DNA of 64,000 nucleotides from Streptomyces sp. NBC_01471 (GCF_041438865.1 NZ_CP109450.1:7839630-7903629); one strand, 5' to 3'. Counted from the stretch's first letter, positions 29,401 through 38,690 are shown. A program made the numbers and translations. Notes: generated from the sequence alone by a model not told the origin.

Positions 29401-29806
29401 CACGGTGTCGACCACGATCCACCGGAACCCGAAGTTCAACCGCACCGGGACCCGGATCGACGCCTCGTGGACCTTCAAATCGGCCCGTACCGAGACCCCG
29501 ACCGCGCTCCCGGTCTCCACGGTCCGTTTCGTGCCGCAGCTCGCGTCGGACTCCACCGTTCCGGCGGGCGGCAAGCAGACCGTGCCCGTCAAGGTGCAGG
29601 GCGCGGCGGCCGGCGCCAACCTGAAGACCCTGCGGGTCCTGGTGTCCTACGACGGCACGACGTGGCTGCCCACCCCGGTCGAGGCGGACAAGATCACGGT
29701 CCGCGCCCCGGCGAAGGACAAGGCGATCTCGCTCAAGGCCGTCGTCACCGACAAGGCCGGCAACCAGTCGACCGTCACGATCCACAACGCCTTCTTCGGC
29801 AAGTGA
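26465..29806 (+). CDS. Secreted subtilisin-like serine protease (S8)
   Basis: The 1113-residue precursor begins with TTG and a signal peptide (RRQSKKACAVVAAAVALTAG with an ASA-type cleavage site near residue 28). A propeptide-like segment extends to about residue 220. The catalytic domain carries Asp (AVVDTGIDATHPD), His (GHGTHVAST), the oxyanion Asn (AAGNSGPG) and Ser (DGTSMATPHVAGAAAILK). About 580 residues of beta-rich C-terminal sequence follow, as in large Streptomyces subtilases. The protein is exported and degrades extracellular protein. A strong hairpin (29898-29931) follows. It is monocistronic. Confidence 0.95.
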   Translation: MRRQSKKACAVVAAAVALTAGMTGPASAKISGLDKESPVTAKDLGADGRTQHTVTLITGDRVFVDSRGRAGGIQRAKGREDIPFFTQTYKGRTYVVPRDARRLIADGTLDQRLFDITALAKPESRKANRAGLKVIVGYRGSAAKSARAEVRSSDGTSVRRTLSALDADAVTTAATTDSTGALWDALTRRRSDGSAATASGISRIWLDGVRKASLDRSTGQIGAPAAWARSYDGKGVKIAVVDTGIDATHPDLAGKVVAERNFSGSADARDHVGHGTHVASTAAGTGAKDSRFKGVAPGAQLINAKVLDDRGIGDDSSIIAGVDWAVAQGADIISMSLGSPDTVGIDPMEAQVNKISAEKGILFAIAAGNSGPGRGTVASPGSADAALTVGAVDDNDLIADFSSVGPRTGDGAVKPDITAPGVGITAAAAAGTVGQNPPGYISMDGTSMATPHVAGAAAILKQKNPTWTGAQIKAVLTGSAKGSSQSVFQQGAGRLAVDKAIDQTLVSEPGSVNLGSQPWPHTDDTPVTKQVTYRNNGTADVTLDLSLAEPTGGDGKPAAAGFFALESQRITVPAGGTASVGLTADTRLGGAVDGSYSATVVASGGGQTVRTAAAAERESESYDVTFKTIGRDGEPSTGWQADLKGYRESATGQRFFPDLSSGSTTVRLPRGTYSLAANMLVDPAAPHKGADLINNPQLSVTGPTTVTLDARTTRPVTFKVPDAAARPTRAGVMNTLSTPETYIIEGAEFSSFDNLRTSYQGPKMDSGSLAQQWSANWERGTTEYDVLTGGPVQELATGYSKSYTAKDMALVKTRIGSSVPGLDGALAAHGLLDWGGGVDAPFSVQSAPGTRNVYLSTAGGAAWNIVAGVLGEKDATGSRSFDSVYELGGPQRFTAGKTYTEDLNIGVMGPRMNADEGIVRDGDDIRGAFPLVSDGAGHSGFAEYSDASTTIHRNGELYVQKDAAIDQEPFTLPSDSAAYTVSTTIHRNPKFNRTGTRIDASWTFKSARTETPTALPVSTVRFVPQLASDSTVPAGGKQTVPVKVQGAAAGANLKTLRVLVSYDGTTWLPTPVEADKITVRAPAKDKAISLKAVVTDKAGNQSTVTIHNAFFGK

Positions 29807-29897
29807 GGCATCACGGGGCCGGAACCCACGGGCGGCGTGCGATCGGGGTGAAACTCCGACGGGCGGGGCACGGCCCCGGGTGAGTGAGTTGAGGAGA

Positions 29898-29931
29898 GCG
29901 GGCCGCCGGAACGGAAGTTCCGGCGGGCCGC
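29898..29931 (+). terminator. Hairpin terminator after S8 protease
   Basis: A 15-bp stem with one mismatched position (GCGGGCCGCCGGAAC / GTTCCGGCGGGCCGC) closes a GGAA loop and is followed by TTCCTTTCC. It lies about 90 nt after the protease stop. The rest of 29807-30137 contains no gene. Confidence 0.75.
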
Positions 29932-30137
29932 TTCCTTTCCGTGCGGGGTCCGCCGGGAAGCCTCGAATCCGCCGTGATCCGCCCGGACCGCCGGCCATCC
30001 GCGGCGGGTCACCCCAGATCCTCCGGACGGCCGGGTGCCACCCGGGCCGGCACGGTCGGCATCAACCCCGCCGCGTCACTCGGGGATTGGCCAGTGCGAC
30101 CGGTCCCCCCGGCCGTCCGTACGCCCTCGGTCACGGC

Positions 30138-30800
30138 TCAGCGTGCCGACACCCTGACTGGGCGAACGGGGCAGTCGGCCGGGGCGAGGCGCCCGTCCTG
30201 CCCGACCAGGCTCACGGACACGGCCCCCTGCGCATGCGCCGCGTACGCGGTCGTGCAGACGATCTGGTCGCGGGCGGGGCCGGTCAGCCGTTTGACCCGC
30301 AGGCGCAGTTCGACCTCGACGGCGGAGCGACCCGTCACGATCCGTTCCGCGACGGATGCCGCGCCGGGCAACGAGGGAGCATTGCGCAGCCCGGCCCGCT
30401 GTTCAGCCTTGTTCGGTCCGGCGAGCAGGGCGGTGACGGCCACGAGCGGCGTGAGGGACTCGCTCGTCCCCTCACCGGCCGGGATCGAACCGCCGGAGCC
30501 GTTCTGTCCGTGCGAGTCGTCCGGCCCGGCCGACGAGTCGTCCGGCCCGGCAGAGCCCGCGTTGCCGCTTCGCCACGGCACTTCGACGGTCCGTGGCACG
30601 GGCAGCAGTTCGTTGTCGGGGGAGAAGAAGAACAGCAGCACGCGTCCCTCGCGCGGGGGAAGCAGATCGGCGACAGCCGGCCTTCCGGCCTCGATCACGG
30701 CCGTCTCCCGGACACCGCAGCCCGTGAGCGGGCCCCCGGCGAGCACCAGCAGCGCGGCGATCCGGGCCGCTCGACGCCCACGCGGCGCCGGCTTCCTCAC
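30138..30800 (-). CDS. Lipoprotein of two-component operon
   Basis: The 220-residue protein has an N-terminal Arg-rich stretch, a hydrophobic core and the lipobox LTGCG, so it should be lipid-anchored on the outer face of the membrane. The C-terminal half (LVAVTALLAGPNKAEQ, then GRSAVEVELRLRVKRLTGP) has the feel of a GerMN-type domain, which is tentative. Its ATG overlaps the histidine kinase stop, so it is the third gene of the regulator-kinase-lipoprotein operon and may modulate signal sensing. Confidence 0.8.
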   Translation of the reverse strand: MRKPAPRGRRAARIAALLVLAGGPLTGCGVRETAVIEAGRPAVADLLPPREGRVLLFFFSPDNELLPVPRTVEVPWRSGNAGSAGPDDSSAGPDDSHGQNGSGGSIPAGEGTSESLTPLVAVTALLAGPNKAEQRAGLRNAPSLPGAASVAERIVTGRSAVEVELRLRVKRLTGPARDQIVCTTAYAAHAQGAVSVSLVGQDGRLAPADCPVRPVRVSAR

Positions 30801-32317
30801 GCGGTGGCCCCCGTCCGGCCGCCGCTGTCCCTCGTCCCCGCATCATGCGCGGGCGACGGACCGTCCGGTGGGCCGCCGGACGCGGGCCCGTCGAAAGGCA
30901 GTTCCACAGTGAACAGCGCGCCGCCGCCGGGCGCGTTCTCCGCGCGGATCGTGCCGCCGTGCAGCCGTACGTTCTCCTCCGTGATCGCCAGGCCGAGGCC
31001 GCTGCCCGACGAGCGGGAACGTGCGGCGTCCGCCTTGTAGAAACGGTCGAAGATATGCGGCAGCACGTCCGGCGCGATCCCGGGGCCGCTGTCGTGCACT
31101 TCGGTGATCAGCGCACCCTTGTGTGCCGACAGCCGCACAGTGACCGGTTCGGCACCGTGGCGCAGGGCGTTGCCGACCAGATTGGCCACGATGACGTCGA
31201 AGCGGCGCGGGTCGAGGCGGATCCGGAAACCGCCGGGTAGCTCCCCACGGACCCGGCCGAGCCACTGCCTGCCGGACAGGGTGCTGCGCACGGCCTCCGC
31301 CGCGTCCACCTCGTCGGCGTTGAGCTCCGCCGCGCGGGCGTCGAAGCGGGAGATCTCCATCAGATCCTCCACCAGTACGGTCAGATTGCCGGTTTCGGCG
31401 CTGATCAGGCGCACCGCCCGCGCGGTGTCCGGGGCGAGCGCCGCGGCGTCCTCGTCCAACACGTCCGTGACGGCGAGCATACCGGCGAGTGGGGTGCGCA
31501 ACTCGTGCGAGACGTCGGAGGCGAAGCGCCGGGCCCGTGTCCCGGCGTCCCGCAACTCCTGCACGGAGCGTTCGAGGCGGGCCGCCGACTCGTTGAACGT
31601 CCTGGCCAGATCGGCCATTTCGTCCCGGCCATGGACGGGGATACGCGTGTCGAGCTGTCCGCCACCCATGGAGTGCGCGGCACGCCGCAGTTCACGGACG
31701 GGGCGCAGCACGCTGCGCGCCGACAGCAGTGCGGGCACCAGGGCCACGGCCAGCCCTGGCAGCGCGCCGTCGCGGGCAGCGGTCACCAGGGCGTCGATGT
31801 CCACCTCCTCGTTCGTCATGGGCATCACGGCGAAGAGGACGAGACCGCTCGGCACCGCGCCGCCGCCGGCGACGACCCGGGTCATCACCGGCATCCCGAT
31901 CGTCAGATACGCGCTCCCGTCTTTGACGACCCGCTCGAAGCTGCCGTGCGGTGAAGTGAGCGCGGTGCGGCGAAGCTCCGTGGTCAGCACGCCGGAGACG
32001 GACTTGTCACTTGAGGAGACGCGCAACGAGCCGTACTCGGCGAAGACGATCCACGGATGCGGTTTGGCGCGCGCCGCGATGTCGAAGAGGTTCCACCGCA
32101 GCGACTCCACGTCCAGGGGCAGGCTGGGGACGAACCGCTCGGCCTCCTCGCGGAAGGAGACGACGGCGGTGTCCTGCGCACGCACGAGGACCGCGCTGCG
32201 CGCCTCCCGATAAGTCAACGCGGCGGTCGTGACGGCGCTGACAGCGGCCACGAGCAGAAACGCGACCACCAGCCGGGTGCGCAGCCCGAACGCGGCGGCC
32301 GCACCGGGCATCCTCAC
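30797..32317 (-). CDS. Sensor histidine kinase
   Basis: The 506-residue membrane kinase has a TM segment near 12-35, an extracytoplasmic sensor region, a second hydrophobic stretch near 195-220, a HAMP region (RELRRAAHSMGGGQLDTRIP), the H-box SHELRTPLAG and the ATPase N, G1 and G2 boxes (NLVGNALRHG, HDSGPGIAP, GSGLGLAI). It phosphorylates the upstream response regulator. Its ATG overlaps the regulator's TGA and its stop overlaps the lipoprotein start, so expression is coupled. Confidence 0.95.
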   Translation of the reverse strand: MRMPGAAAAFGLRTRLVVAFLLVAAVSAVTTAALTYREARSAVLVRAQDTAVVSFREEAERFVPSLPLDVESLRWNLFDIAARAKPHPWIVFAEYGSLRVSSSDKSVSGVLTTELRRTALTSPHGSFERVVKDGSAYLTIGMPVMTRVVAGGGAVPSGLVLFAVMPMTNEEVDIDALVTAARDGALPGLAVALVPALLSARSVLRPVRELRRAAHSMGGGQLDTRIPVHGRDEMADLARTFNESAARLERSVQELRDAGTRARRFASDVSHELRTPLAGMLAVTDVLDEDAAALAPDTARAVRLISAETGNLTVLVEDLMEISRFDARAAELNADEVDAAEAVRSTLSGRQWLGRVRGELPGGFRIRLDPRRFDVIVANLVGNALRHGAEPVTVRLSAHKGALITEVHDSGPGIAPDVLPHIFDRFYKADAARSRSSGSGLGLAITEENVRLHGGTIRAENAPGGGALFTVELPFDGPASGGPPDGPSPAHDAGTRDSGGRTGATA

Positions 32318-32997
32318 AGCGGACCGAAGCGGTAGCCGAAGCCGCGCAGGGTCTGAATGTACCGAGGATCTTGGGACGGGTTCTCGATCTTGGCGCGCAG
32401 CCGGCGCACACAGGCGTCCACCAGCCGGACGTCACTGTGGTAGCTGTGCTCCCAGACCTCCTCCAGGAGCCGCTGCCTGCTGAAGACCTGTCCCGGCACG
32501 GCGGACAGGTGCAGCAACAACTTCAGTTCGGAGGGCGCCAGGGCGACTTGAACGCCCGACTTGACGACGCTGTGACCGGCGCGGTCGATGTCGAGTTCAT
32601 CGTGGTACTCAACGGCGGGCCTCGTGCCGACCGGGCCTTCGACGCGGCGCAGCACGGCACCTATGCGAGCCTCGATGATCTCGCTACGGGCGGGCTTGAC
32701 GATGTAGTCGTCCGCACCCGTCTCCAGGCCGACGACGATGTCGGCGTCGTCGCCCCGCGCGGTCAGCATGATGATCGGCAGCTGGCTGGTCGCGCGCACC
32801 CGGCGGCACACCTCGACGCCGCTCATGGCGGGCAGCATCAGGTCGAGCAGCAGGAGGTCGGGGCGAAACGCACGAAGTGCCTTCAGACCGGCCTCACCGG
32901 TCGCGGCGGCGAGGACCTCGTGCCCACGCCGGCGCAGCCCGATCTCGACGCCCTCGCGCACGGAGGGGTCGTCTTCGACGAGGAGTACGCGTGGCAT
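32314..32997 (-). CDS. OmpR-family response regulator
   Basis: The 227-residue protein has a receiver domain (VLLVEDDPSVREG, phosphoacceptor Asp in LLLLDLMLP, Thr in IIMLTARG, Lys in DDYIVKP) and a C-terminal winged helix ending RGFGYRFGPL. The frame is open further upstream, but that part reads as the IS256 remnant, so MPRVLLVEDD at 32997 is the start. The regulon is not readable; the linked lipoprotein suggests an envelope signal. Confidence 0.95.
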   Translation of the reverse strand: MPRVLLVEDDPSVREGVEIGLRRRGHEVLAAATGEAGLKALRAFRPDLLLLDLMLPAMSGVEVCRRVRATSQLPIIMLTARGDDADIVVGLETGADDYIVKPARSEIIEARIGAVLRRVEGPVGTRPAVEYHDELDIDRAGHSVVKSGVQVALAPSELKLLLHLSAVPGQVFSRQRLLEEVWEHSYHSDVRLVDACVRRLRAKIENPSQDPRYIQTLRGFGYRFGPL

Positions 32998-33149
32998 GGC
33001 GGTGTCTCCGGGATCGTGGCGAATGGGAAGGTGTTGCCATGACAGCAGTCTGGGGAACACCGAGCGATATCGGAAGTCATTGATCTGTCCGCAACTGGCT
33101 TGATCGGACCGGTTGTCATGGGCGGGTGTGAACTCGGGGCGGTGTGTGG

Positions 33150-33546
33150 AGGGCCGCACGATCCTCGTCTCGAAGGAGCCGGCGCGGTCGCGCGGCACGG
33201 TTGTCTCCACCGGTCCGACGTCCCTCAACACCGTCTTGGAGCGTGTGCCGTTACGCGAGCTGCCGCCGGGTCGTGTTTGTCATAGCCGAGATGGTCGGTG
33301 ATCTCGCCCTCCAGAGCGGACTCCAGCAGCCGCTTGGTCAACTGCTGCATCAGCCCGCTCTCACCAGTCAGCTGCAGCCCTCGGCCTGCGCGCGACTCAT
33401 CAGCTCGTCGATCAACTGGTCATCCACAGCCTCCGCCGACAGCCTTCATGTCTCGGCGGTCTCGGCGGTCTCGGACTCGGACACGTTCTCGTTGGTCATC
33501 GATGCATCTTCCATGATCGGGAGTTACACCGAACGTCTTACAGTCC
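33150..33546 (-). pseudogene. IS256-family transposase N-terminal remnant
   Basis: On the minus strand the DNA from 33546 matches the left end of the IS256-type element at 59271. Both carry GGACTGTAA(A/G)ACGTTCGGTG, then the conserved GTAACTCCCGATCATG, then AAGATGCATCGATG. Downstream codons, interrupted by stops and frameshifts, give VLRDVGPVETTVPRDRAGSF (the other copy has VLTDVGPVEITVPRDRDGSF). It is truncated just upstream of the response regulator and extends that gene's open frame artificially. Confidence 0.8.
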
Positions 33547-33831
33547 CCGCGGGGATGATCCTCGCTCTGGACGACACCACCGGACCAGACCCTGGCCGAA
33601 GCGGTTGGCAGAGAGTTCGCGACGAGGGCGGGGTCCGTCCCGAATTGTTCGAAGAGGCTTGTGCCGAACCCGTCTACGCCAGTTGGGTAGTGCGTCTCAG
33701 TGGGGGAGGGGAGTCGATTCGAGGTGACTGAGGGAGTCGTCTTCTGACCGAGCTTGTGATGTCGGTTCGTCGTGAAGTCACTCGGGTCTTGCGTTGGGAC
33801 GGTGGAGTGTCCTTCTGCCGACTCCTCCGCG

Positions 33832-34400
33832 TCAGACAGTGCTCGGCAGGGCGCGCGCGAGCAGGGTCTTTGCTGCCGTCCGTGCGTGTCGGCCGTAGTC
33901 CGCTTCGCCGAGCACCATGGCACGACTGGCCGCCCCGTCCGCGAGGGTGACCAGTCGTTCGGCGAGTGCGGCGGGTTCGCAGCAGCCCAGTTCCGTCACC
34001 AGTGTGGTGACCAGTCGTATCATCCGCAGCTTCTGTTCGCGGGCGTAGGAGCGGACCGCGCTCTTGGGATCGGGGAACTCCGCCGCGGCGTCGATGAACG
34101 GGCATCCTCGTACCGGTGTCCCGTCCGGCACGGGGTCGAACAGCCCGAGGATCCGTTCCAGGGGGGATGTCCTCGCGAGTCAGCACGTCTTCCAGAGTGG
34201 CCCCCGACGAGGTGAGGTCCTGGAGGTGGGCGATCACCAGGTCGCTCTTGGTCCGGAAATGTGCGTAGAGCGTGCGCTTGAACACGGGTGCCGCCTCCAC
34301 GACCTGTGACTCCACCGCCCGGTGGCCGGGTCGAGCGCCGTCAACGGGCCCCGCCGCCAGTCGCGTAAGGCCACCGCGGATGGAGTACGGGCGATACGGG
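33832..34400 (-). pseudogene. TetR-family regulator, frameshifted
   Basis: The N-terminal part on the minus strand (EAAPVFKRTLYAHFRTKSDL) is the TetR recognition helix, and the C-terminal part reads FIDAAAEFPDPKSAVRSYAR, then LAERLVTLADGAASRAMVLG. The two halves are in different frames joined at a run of six G (34161-34166). One base fewer or more restores ...PLERILGLFDPVPDGTPVRG. The first helix of the DNA-binding domain is also degenerate. It is either a decayed regulator or contains a base-call error. Between it and the IS256 remnant (33547-33831) I see nothing. Confidence 0.7.
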
Positions 34401-34449
34401 AGGCATGTCTCCTCCTGTGCGCCGACGACGCGCGATGGGGCGGGGGCTC

Positions 34450-34499
34450 CTGAAGGTGGGGCTGGGCCTCTTGGTGGGGAGGCCCAGCCCCACCTTCAG
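34450..34499 (-). terminator. Strong hairpin terminator for the Tap-like gene
   Basis: Perfect 21-bp arms (34450-34470 and 34479-34499) enclose the 8-nt loop TTGGTGGG. Placed 40 nt after the stop of the minus-strand peptidase, it is an excellent intrinsic-type terminator and may act on both strands. Confidence 0.88.
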
Positions 34500-34540
34500 T
34501 CTTCAGTCCGACCGACCGGCAACGGGCGATGCGACCGGGC

Positions 34541-36202
34541 TCAGAATCGGTCCGGGGCGCGCCCCGGGAGCGGTGACCCAGGAAGCACGTCCGGCCTCTG
34601 GTTCTTCCGTGCCTCCGCGTTCGGGCCGGCCGTGGCGTCGCAGGTCACGTCCTTCGCAGGGAGCTTGCCTGTGCGCAGATAGTCGGCGACCGCGCCGTCC
34701 GTGCACGCGTTGCCGTTCGGGTAGACGCCGTGGCCCTCGCCGCCGAGGACGGTGACCATTTTCGAGCCCTTCAGGTCGGCGTGCAGGGCCTGGCCGCTGG
34801 GCAGCGGGGTCTGCGGGTCCCACTCGTTCTGGACGATCAGGGAACCGACGCCGTTGTTCACCCTGGTCGCCGGTTCCACGGACTTGTCCCAGAAGGCACA
34901 GGGCTTGACGCTGGACGCGAAGTCCCCGAAGAGCGGGTAACGGCCCTTGTCCTTGACGGCGTCGCGCCGGTAGCTCTCAGGGTCGCGGGACCAGACAGCC
35001 GAGTTGTCGCCGCACACGATGGCCAGGAGGCTCGCCGTCCCGTTGTCGGACGGTGCCTCGGCGTCGCCGGCGGCGCCTGCCGTACCGGCCCCTCCGGCTC
35101 CGGCGAAGGCCGCGAGCTTCTTCGTGGAGGCGGGCTTGCCGGCCGCGGCCTTCTTCAGCTCCACGACTCCCTCGGTGGCGTACTCCGGGGTGAATACCGC
35201 CGAGCGGATACCGCTCCGGAGGTCATCACCGGTGTTCGGCCGCCCGTCCATCTCGATGGGCTTCTCGTCGGCCTGCGCGACCAAGTTCCAGAAGGTCCGG
35301 TCGACCTTCTTCGGAGTGTCACCGAGGCCGTACTTCTCCGAACGGTCGGCGGCCCACTCGGTCCACCGGTCGAATGCCGGCTCGGCGCCCTTCGCCCACC
35401 ACTGGATCATCCCCCGCCAGGCGTGCGCAGGATCGACCGCGCTGTCCAGCACGAACCGGTCGGCCCGGCCCGGGAAGAGCTGGGTGTAGACGGCGCCCAG
35501 GTAGGTACCGTACGAAGTGCCCATGTACGAGATCCTCTTCTCGCCGAGGACCGCCCGGAGCAGATCCATGTCGCGCGCGGTGTTGCGCGTGGTGATGTAC
35601 GGGAGCGTGTCGCCCGCTTTCTCCTTGCACTTGTTCGCTACGTCGCGCGCCCAGGCGACGTCCTTGTCGAACGTCTTCTCCTTGTACGGCCGCAGCCAGT
35701 CCTCCTCCTCCGGCTTCAGACCACAGGAGACCGGGCTGCTCTCTCCCACACCGCGCGGGTCGAAACCGATGAGGTCGTACTTCTGCCGGGTGGACTCGGG
35801 CAGCCGGTCCTGCATCCCCATCGGCATGTAGCGCCCCTGCATTCCCGGGCCGCCCGGGTTGGAGAACAGGACACCGTGTCGCTTGCCGGGCGCGGTGGCC
35901 TTGATCCGGGATATGGCCAGGCCGATCCGCTTGCCCCCGGGAGCCCGGTAGTCCAGCGGGACCTCGATCGTGGCGCACTCGAACTCCGCCGGAGAGTCGG
36001 CTTGGCACCGCTTCCACTGCGGCTTCTGCTGCACGTAACGGTCCAGCGCACCTTCGGCGGCAAACGAAGAGCCGGTTGAGGCGGCGGACGACGGGTTACC
36101 GGCCGGAGCGGCGGTGGCGGTGGCGGTCGAGCTGGCGAGCGCTGGGGCCGGTATCGCCGTGACACTGACAGCCATCAGGGTCGCGAGAATCCTTCTACGC
36201 AC
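34541..36202 (-). CDS. Secreted tripeptidyl aminopeptidase-like protein (Tap/SlpD/SlpE family)
   Basis: The ~553-residue alpha/beta hydrolase is exported: RRRILATLMAVSVTAIPAPA forms the signal peptide with an ALA-S type cleavage site. Family motifs are FSNPGGPGMQG (oxyanion region), GFDPRGVGESSP, the nucleophile GTSYGTYLG, Asp in NEWDPQTP and His in GEGHGVYP. These enzymes remove tripeptides from extracellular protein, complementing the S8 protease nearby. I place the start at GTG 36202 because GGAGGA lies 8 nt upstream; an ATG seven codons earlier overlaps that site and is less likely. A strong terminator follows. Confidence 0.92.
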   Translation of the reverse strand: MRRRILATLMAVSVTAIPAPALASSTATATAAPAGNPSSAASTGSSFAAEGALDRYVQQKPQWKRCQADSPAEFECATIEVPLDYRAPGGKRIGLAISRIKATAPGKRHGVLFSNPGGPGMQGRYMPMGMQDRLPESTRQKYDLIGFDPRGVGESSPVSCGLKPEEEDWLRPYKEKTFDKDVAWARDVANKCKEKAGDTLPYITTRNTARDMDLLRAVLGEKRISYMGTSYGTYLGAVYTQLFPGRADRFVLDSAVDPAHAWRGMIQWWAKGAEPAFDRWTEWAADRSEKYGLGDTPKKVDRTFWNLVAQADEKPIEMDGRPNTGDDLRSGIRSAVFTPEYATEGVVELKKAAAGKPASTKKLAAFAGAGGAGTAGAAGDAEAPSDNGTASLLAIVCGDNSAVWSRDPESYRRDAVKDKGRYPLFGDFASSVKPCAFWDKSVEPATRVNNGVGSLIVQNEWDPQTPLPSGQALHADLKGSKMVTVLGGEGHGVYPNGNACTDGAVADYLRTGKLPAKDVTCDATAGPNAEARKNQRPDVLPGSPLPGRAPDRF

Positions 36203-36836
36203 GTAATTGTTCCTCCCGGTCACATGATTGGTCAGGAATGATCATTCAGGTGACGCGCGCCGGTTACGTCAGCCGAGCGGCTACAACTCCCCTCCGTCTT
36301 GGGAGTGATACACCCCGGAACTGGCCCCCTGGTCGTAGTACTGGATGCGGAGCACACCCGGTACGCCGCCCCTCCCCGGACGTGGCAGGTGGCCACAGTC
36401 ATGGGTTCCGCGTACCCGGTGGCACACGACGCGTCGACGGCCCCTCGGCTCCACACCGGGAGACCATGGTGGCCCGGTTGTGATCAAGAAGTGTCTGGCC
36501 CCTGTTACGCGCCGCTTGCGAAGATCGACTTCGTCCAGGGGCACAGCGACACCCGCATCACCCGGGATATCCACCCGAGCGTTCTGTCCTCCCCGCCCTC
36601 CCCATTACCGTTTTTGGTGCCTCGCAACGAGGCGCCCGGCCTCCGGAGTTGGCATGACTGTCTCCCCCTGTCGATCGCATGTCTTGGGGGGTGGTGTCAC
36701 CGGCTCCGGAGGCATCGACAGACCGCTGATTAGGGGCATGACCACCGGCTTCTTCGCAGGTCGGGAGGCTCTTCGTAATGTGGATGTGGCGATCGGTGCC
36801 GTGGGACGGCCGGGTGGGGACGACCGGAGGACGAAC
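36203..36836. other. Intergenic region before IS110 element
   Basis: It contains the promoter region of the peptidase gene and the left flank of the IS110 element. Several frames are open, none with a recognisable family or clean codon bias. Confidence 0.4.
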
Positions 36837-38039
36837 GTGATCGACACCAGCGAGATCGGTGCCTTCCTCGGCCTGGACGTCGGCAAAGGCGAACACCACG
36901 CCACCGCCGTCACGCCTGCGGGGAAGAAGGCCTTCGACAAACGGCTTCCCAACAGCGAGCCCAGGCTCCGCGAGGTCTTCGGCAAGCTGCAGGCCAGACA
37001 CGGAACTGTGCTGGTTGTAGTCGATCAGCCGGCCTCGATCGGGGCTCTGCCATTGGCGGTGGCCCGGGACATGGGCTGCCCGGTCGCCTATCTGCCCGGG
37101 CTGACGATGCGACGGATCGCCGATCTCTATCCCGGCGAGGCCAAGACCGACGCCCGCGACGCCTTCGTCATCGCGGACGCAGCCCGCGTCATGCCGCACA
37201 CCCTTCGCTCGGTCGATCTCGAGGACGAGACCATCGCCGAGCTGGAAATGATCGTGGGGTTCGACGACGACCTGGCCGGCGAGGCCACCCGGATCAGCAA
37301 CCGGCTTCGCGGCCTGATGACACAGGTCCACCCGCATCTTGAACGAGTCCTCGGTCCGCGGATCCAGCACCCGGCCGTTCTGATGCTGCTGGAACGGTTC
37401 GGGTCACCGGCCCAGATCCGCAAGGCCGGACGCCGACGGCTGATCACGTTGATACGTCCGAAGGCGCCCAGGATGGCCGAGCGGCTGGTCGAAGAGATCT
37501 TCACCGCGCTGGACGAACAGACCGTCGTGGTCCCGGGCACGGACGCGGCCGCGCTGATCGTCCCGAGCCTGGCCGGCTCCCTCAGCACCGTCCTTGACCA
37601 GCGCAAACTCTTGGCCGCGCGGATCGAGGAAGCGTTGGAGAACCACCCTCTTTCCAAGGTCCTGACGTCCATGCCGGGGATCGGCGTCAGGACCGGAGCC
37701 CGGATCCTCATCGACGTCGGCGATGGCAGTTCGTTCCCCTCCGCCGCCCACCTCGCCGCCTACGCCGGCCTCGCTCCAGCAACCCGAAGTTCGGGCTCCT
37801 CGATCCGCGGCGAGCAACCATCCCGGCGAGGAAACAAGCAGCTCAAGCGGGCCTTCTTCCTCTCCGCGTTCGCCGCCCTGGCCGACCCGGCCTCCCGCAC
37901 CTACTACGACAAGAAGATCAGCCAGGGCAAGCACCACACCCAGGCCCTCCTCTGCCTCGCGAGACGACGAGCCGACGTGCTCTTCGCGATGCTCCGGGAC
38001 GGCACCTTCCACGACCCCCAACCCGCCCCATCAGCTTGA
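36837..38039 (+). CDS. IS110-family transposase
   Basis: The 400-residue DEDD/serine transposase has an N-terminal RuvC-like domain (GAFLGLDVGKGEHHATAV, VLVVVDQPAS, KTDARDAFVIADAAR) and the C-terminal Tnp20 domain (MPGIGVRTGARILIDVGDGS, then SSIRGEQPSRRGNKQLKRAF with the catalytic Ser). Length is normal for the family and the frame is intact, so it may be active. GTG 36837 has GGAGG 6-7 nt upstream. IS110 elements lack obvious terminal repeats, so I do not mark the element ends. Confidence 0.93.
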   Translation: MIDTSEIGAFLGLDVGKGEHHATAVTPAGKKAFDKRLPNSEPRLREVFGKLQARHGTVLVVVDQPASIGALPLAVARDMGCPVAYLPGLTMRRIADLYPGEAKTDARDAFVIADAARVMPHTLRSVDLEDETIAELEMIVGFDDDLAGEATRISNRLRGLMTQVHPHLERVLGPRIQHPAVLMLLERFGSPAQIRKAGRRRLITLIRPKAPRMAERLVEEIFTALDEQTVVVPGTDAAALIVPSLAGSLSTVLDQRKLLAARIEEALENHPLSKVLTSMPGIGVRTGARILIDVGDGSSFPSAAHLAAYAGLAPATRSSGSSIRGEQPSRRGNKQLKRAFFLSAFAALADPASRTYYDKKISQGKHHTQALLCLARRRADVLFAMLRDGTFHDPQPAPSA

Positions 38040-38604
38040 CCAAACCCATAGGGGCACCCCCCCACGTCGGGAGGACTGCGGCCGCGAGGCCACCACCAAG
38101 CCGGCCCCGAGCCAGCGGCTGCCGAGCGCGGAGAAAGACACGACGGGAAACTCCTGGTCCAAAGGAATCGGGGAGCCCTGCCGACGGCCGCATCGGGGCC
38201 GGAAAACACGAAACCCGGGGGCAGATGGCCGAGCTGCACCCGGGAAAGGAAACTTCGCACGCAGCCTCGCCCGTTGCAGGCGCTCGGGATACTCGTCGCA
38301 GCCATCCACACCGAGTGCGGCTCCGCTGATGACGAGGGTGTGTCCTGGGACGGCAAGGACGGCGGCTACCAATGGACCATCCTGGACACGTGGGAGGTGG
38401 TGGAATCCTTCAAAGGCTCATGCGTCCTCGTGGGGGAGGGGCTCCTCGACGCAGTGTGCGGCGCCATCATCGATAAGCCCTGGGTGCCTGTCGGCTTGCG
38501 AGCAAGTGCAGTACCGCACCCGCTATGTCTTCTGGTTGAGGGAACTGGCGGAGGACTACCTAAGAGCAGGTGAGGTGCCCGCCGGTCGAACCCTTGAAGC
38601 CACG
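38040..38604. pseudogene. Debris with fragment of an unknown gene
   Basis: From about 38280 one frame has good codon bias (GKDGGYQWTILDTWEVVESF, then KGSCVLVGEGLLDAVCGAII). It appears to continue in the neighbouring frame (RYVFWLRELAEDYLRAGE, about 38520-38575). A frameshift in a small gene is likely. Strand of the readable part is plus. I do not recognise the family. Confidence 0.35.
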
Positions 38605-38690
38605 TCAACCGGGTCAAGATGCTCAAGCGCCAGATGTTCCGCCGTGCCGGCTTCCAACTCCTCCGCAAACGGGTTCCCCTCGCCCGGTAA
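38605..38690 (+). pseudogene. ISL3-family transposase C-terminal remnant
   Basis: The codons give VNRVKMLKRQMFRRAGFQLL then RKRVPLAR and a stop (TAA 38688-38690). NR(V/I)KM(L/I)KRQMxGRAGFxLLRKRVLLA is the typical end of ISL3 (IS204/IS1001/IS1165) transposases. Only about 28 codons remain. Confidence 0.7.

Noticed and set aside
32314..33231. Response regulator frame extended to 305 residues
   Set aside because: The extra N-terminal residues are the IS256 remnant; receiver-domain homology starts at 32997.
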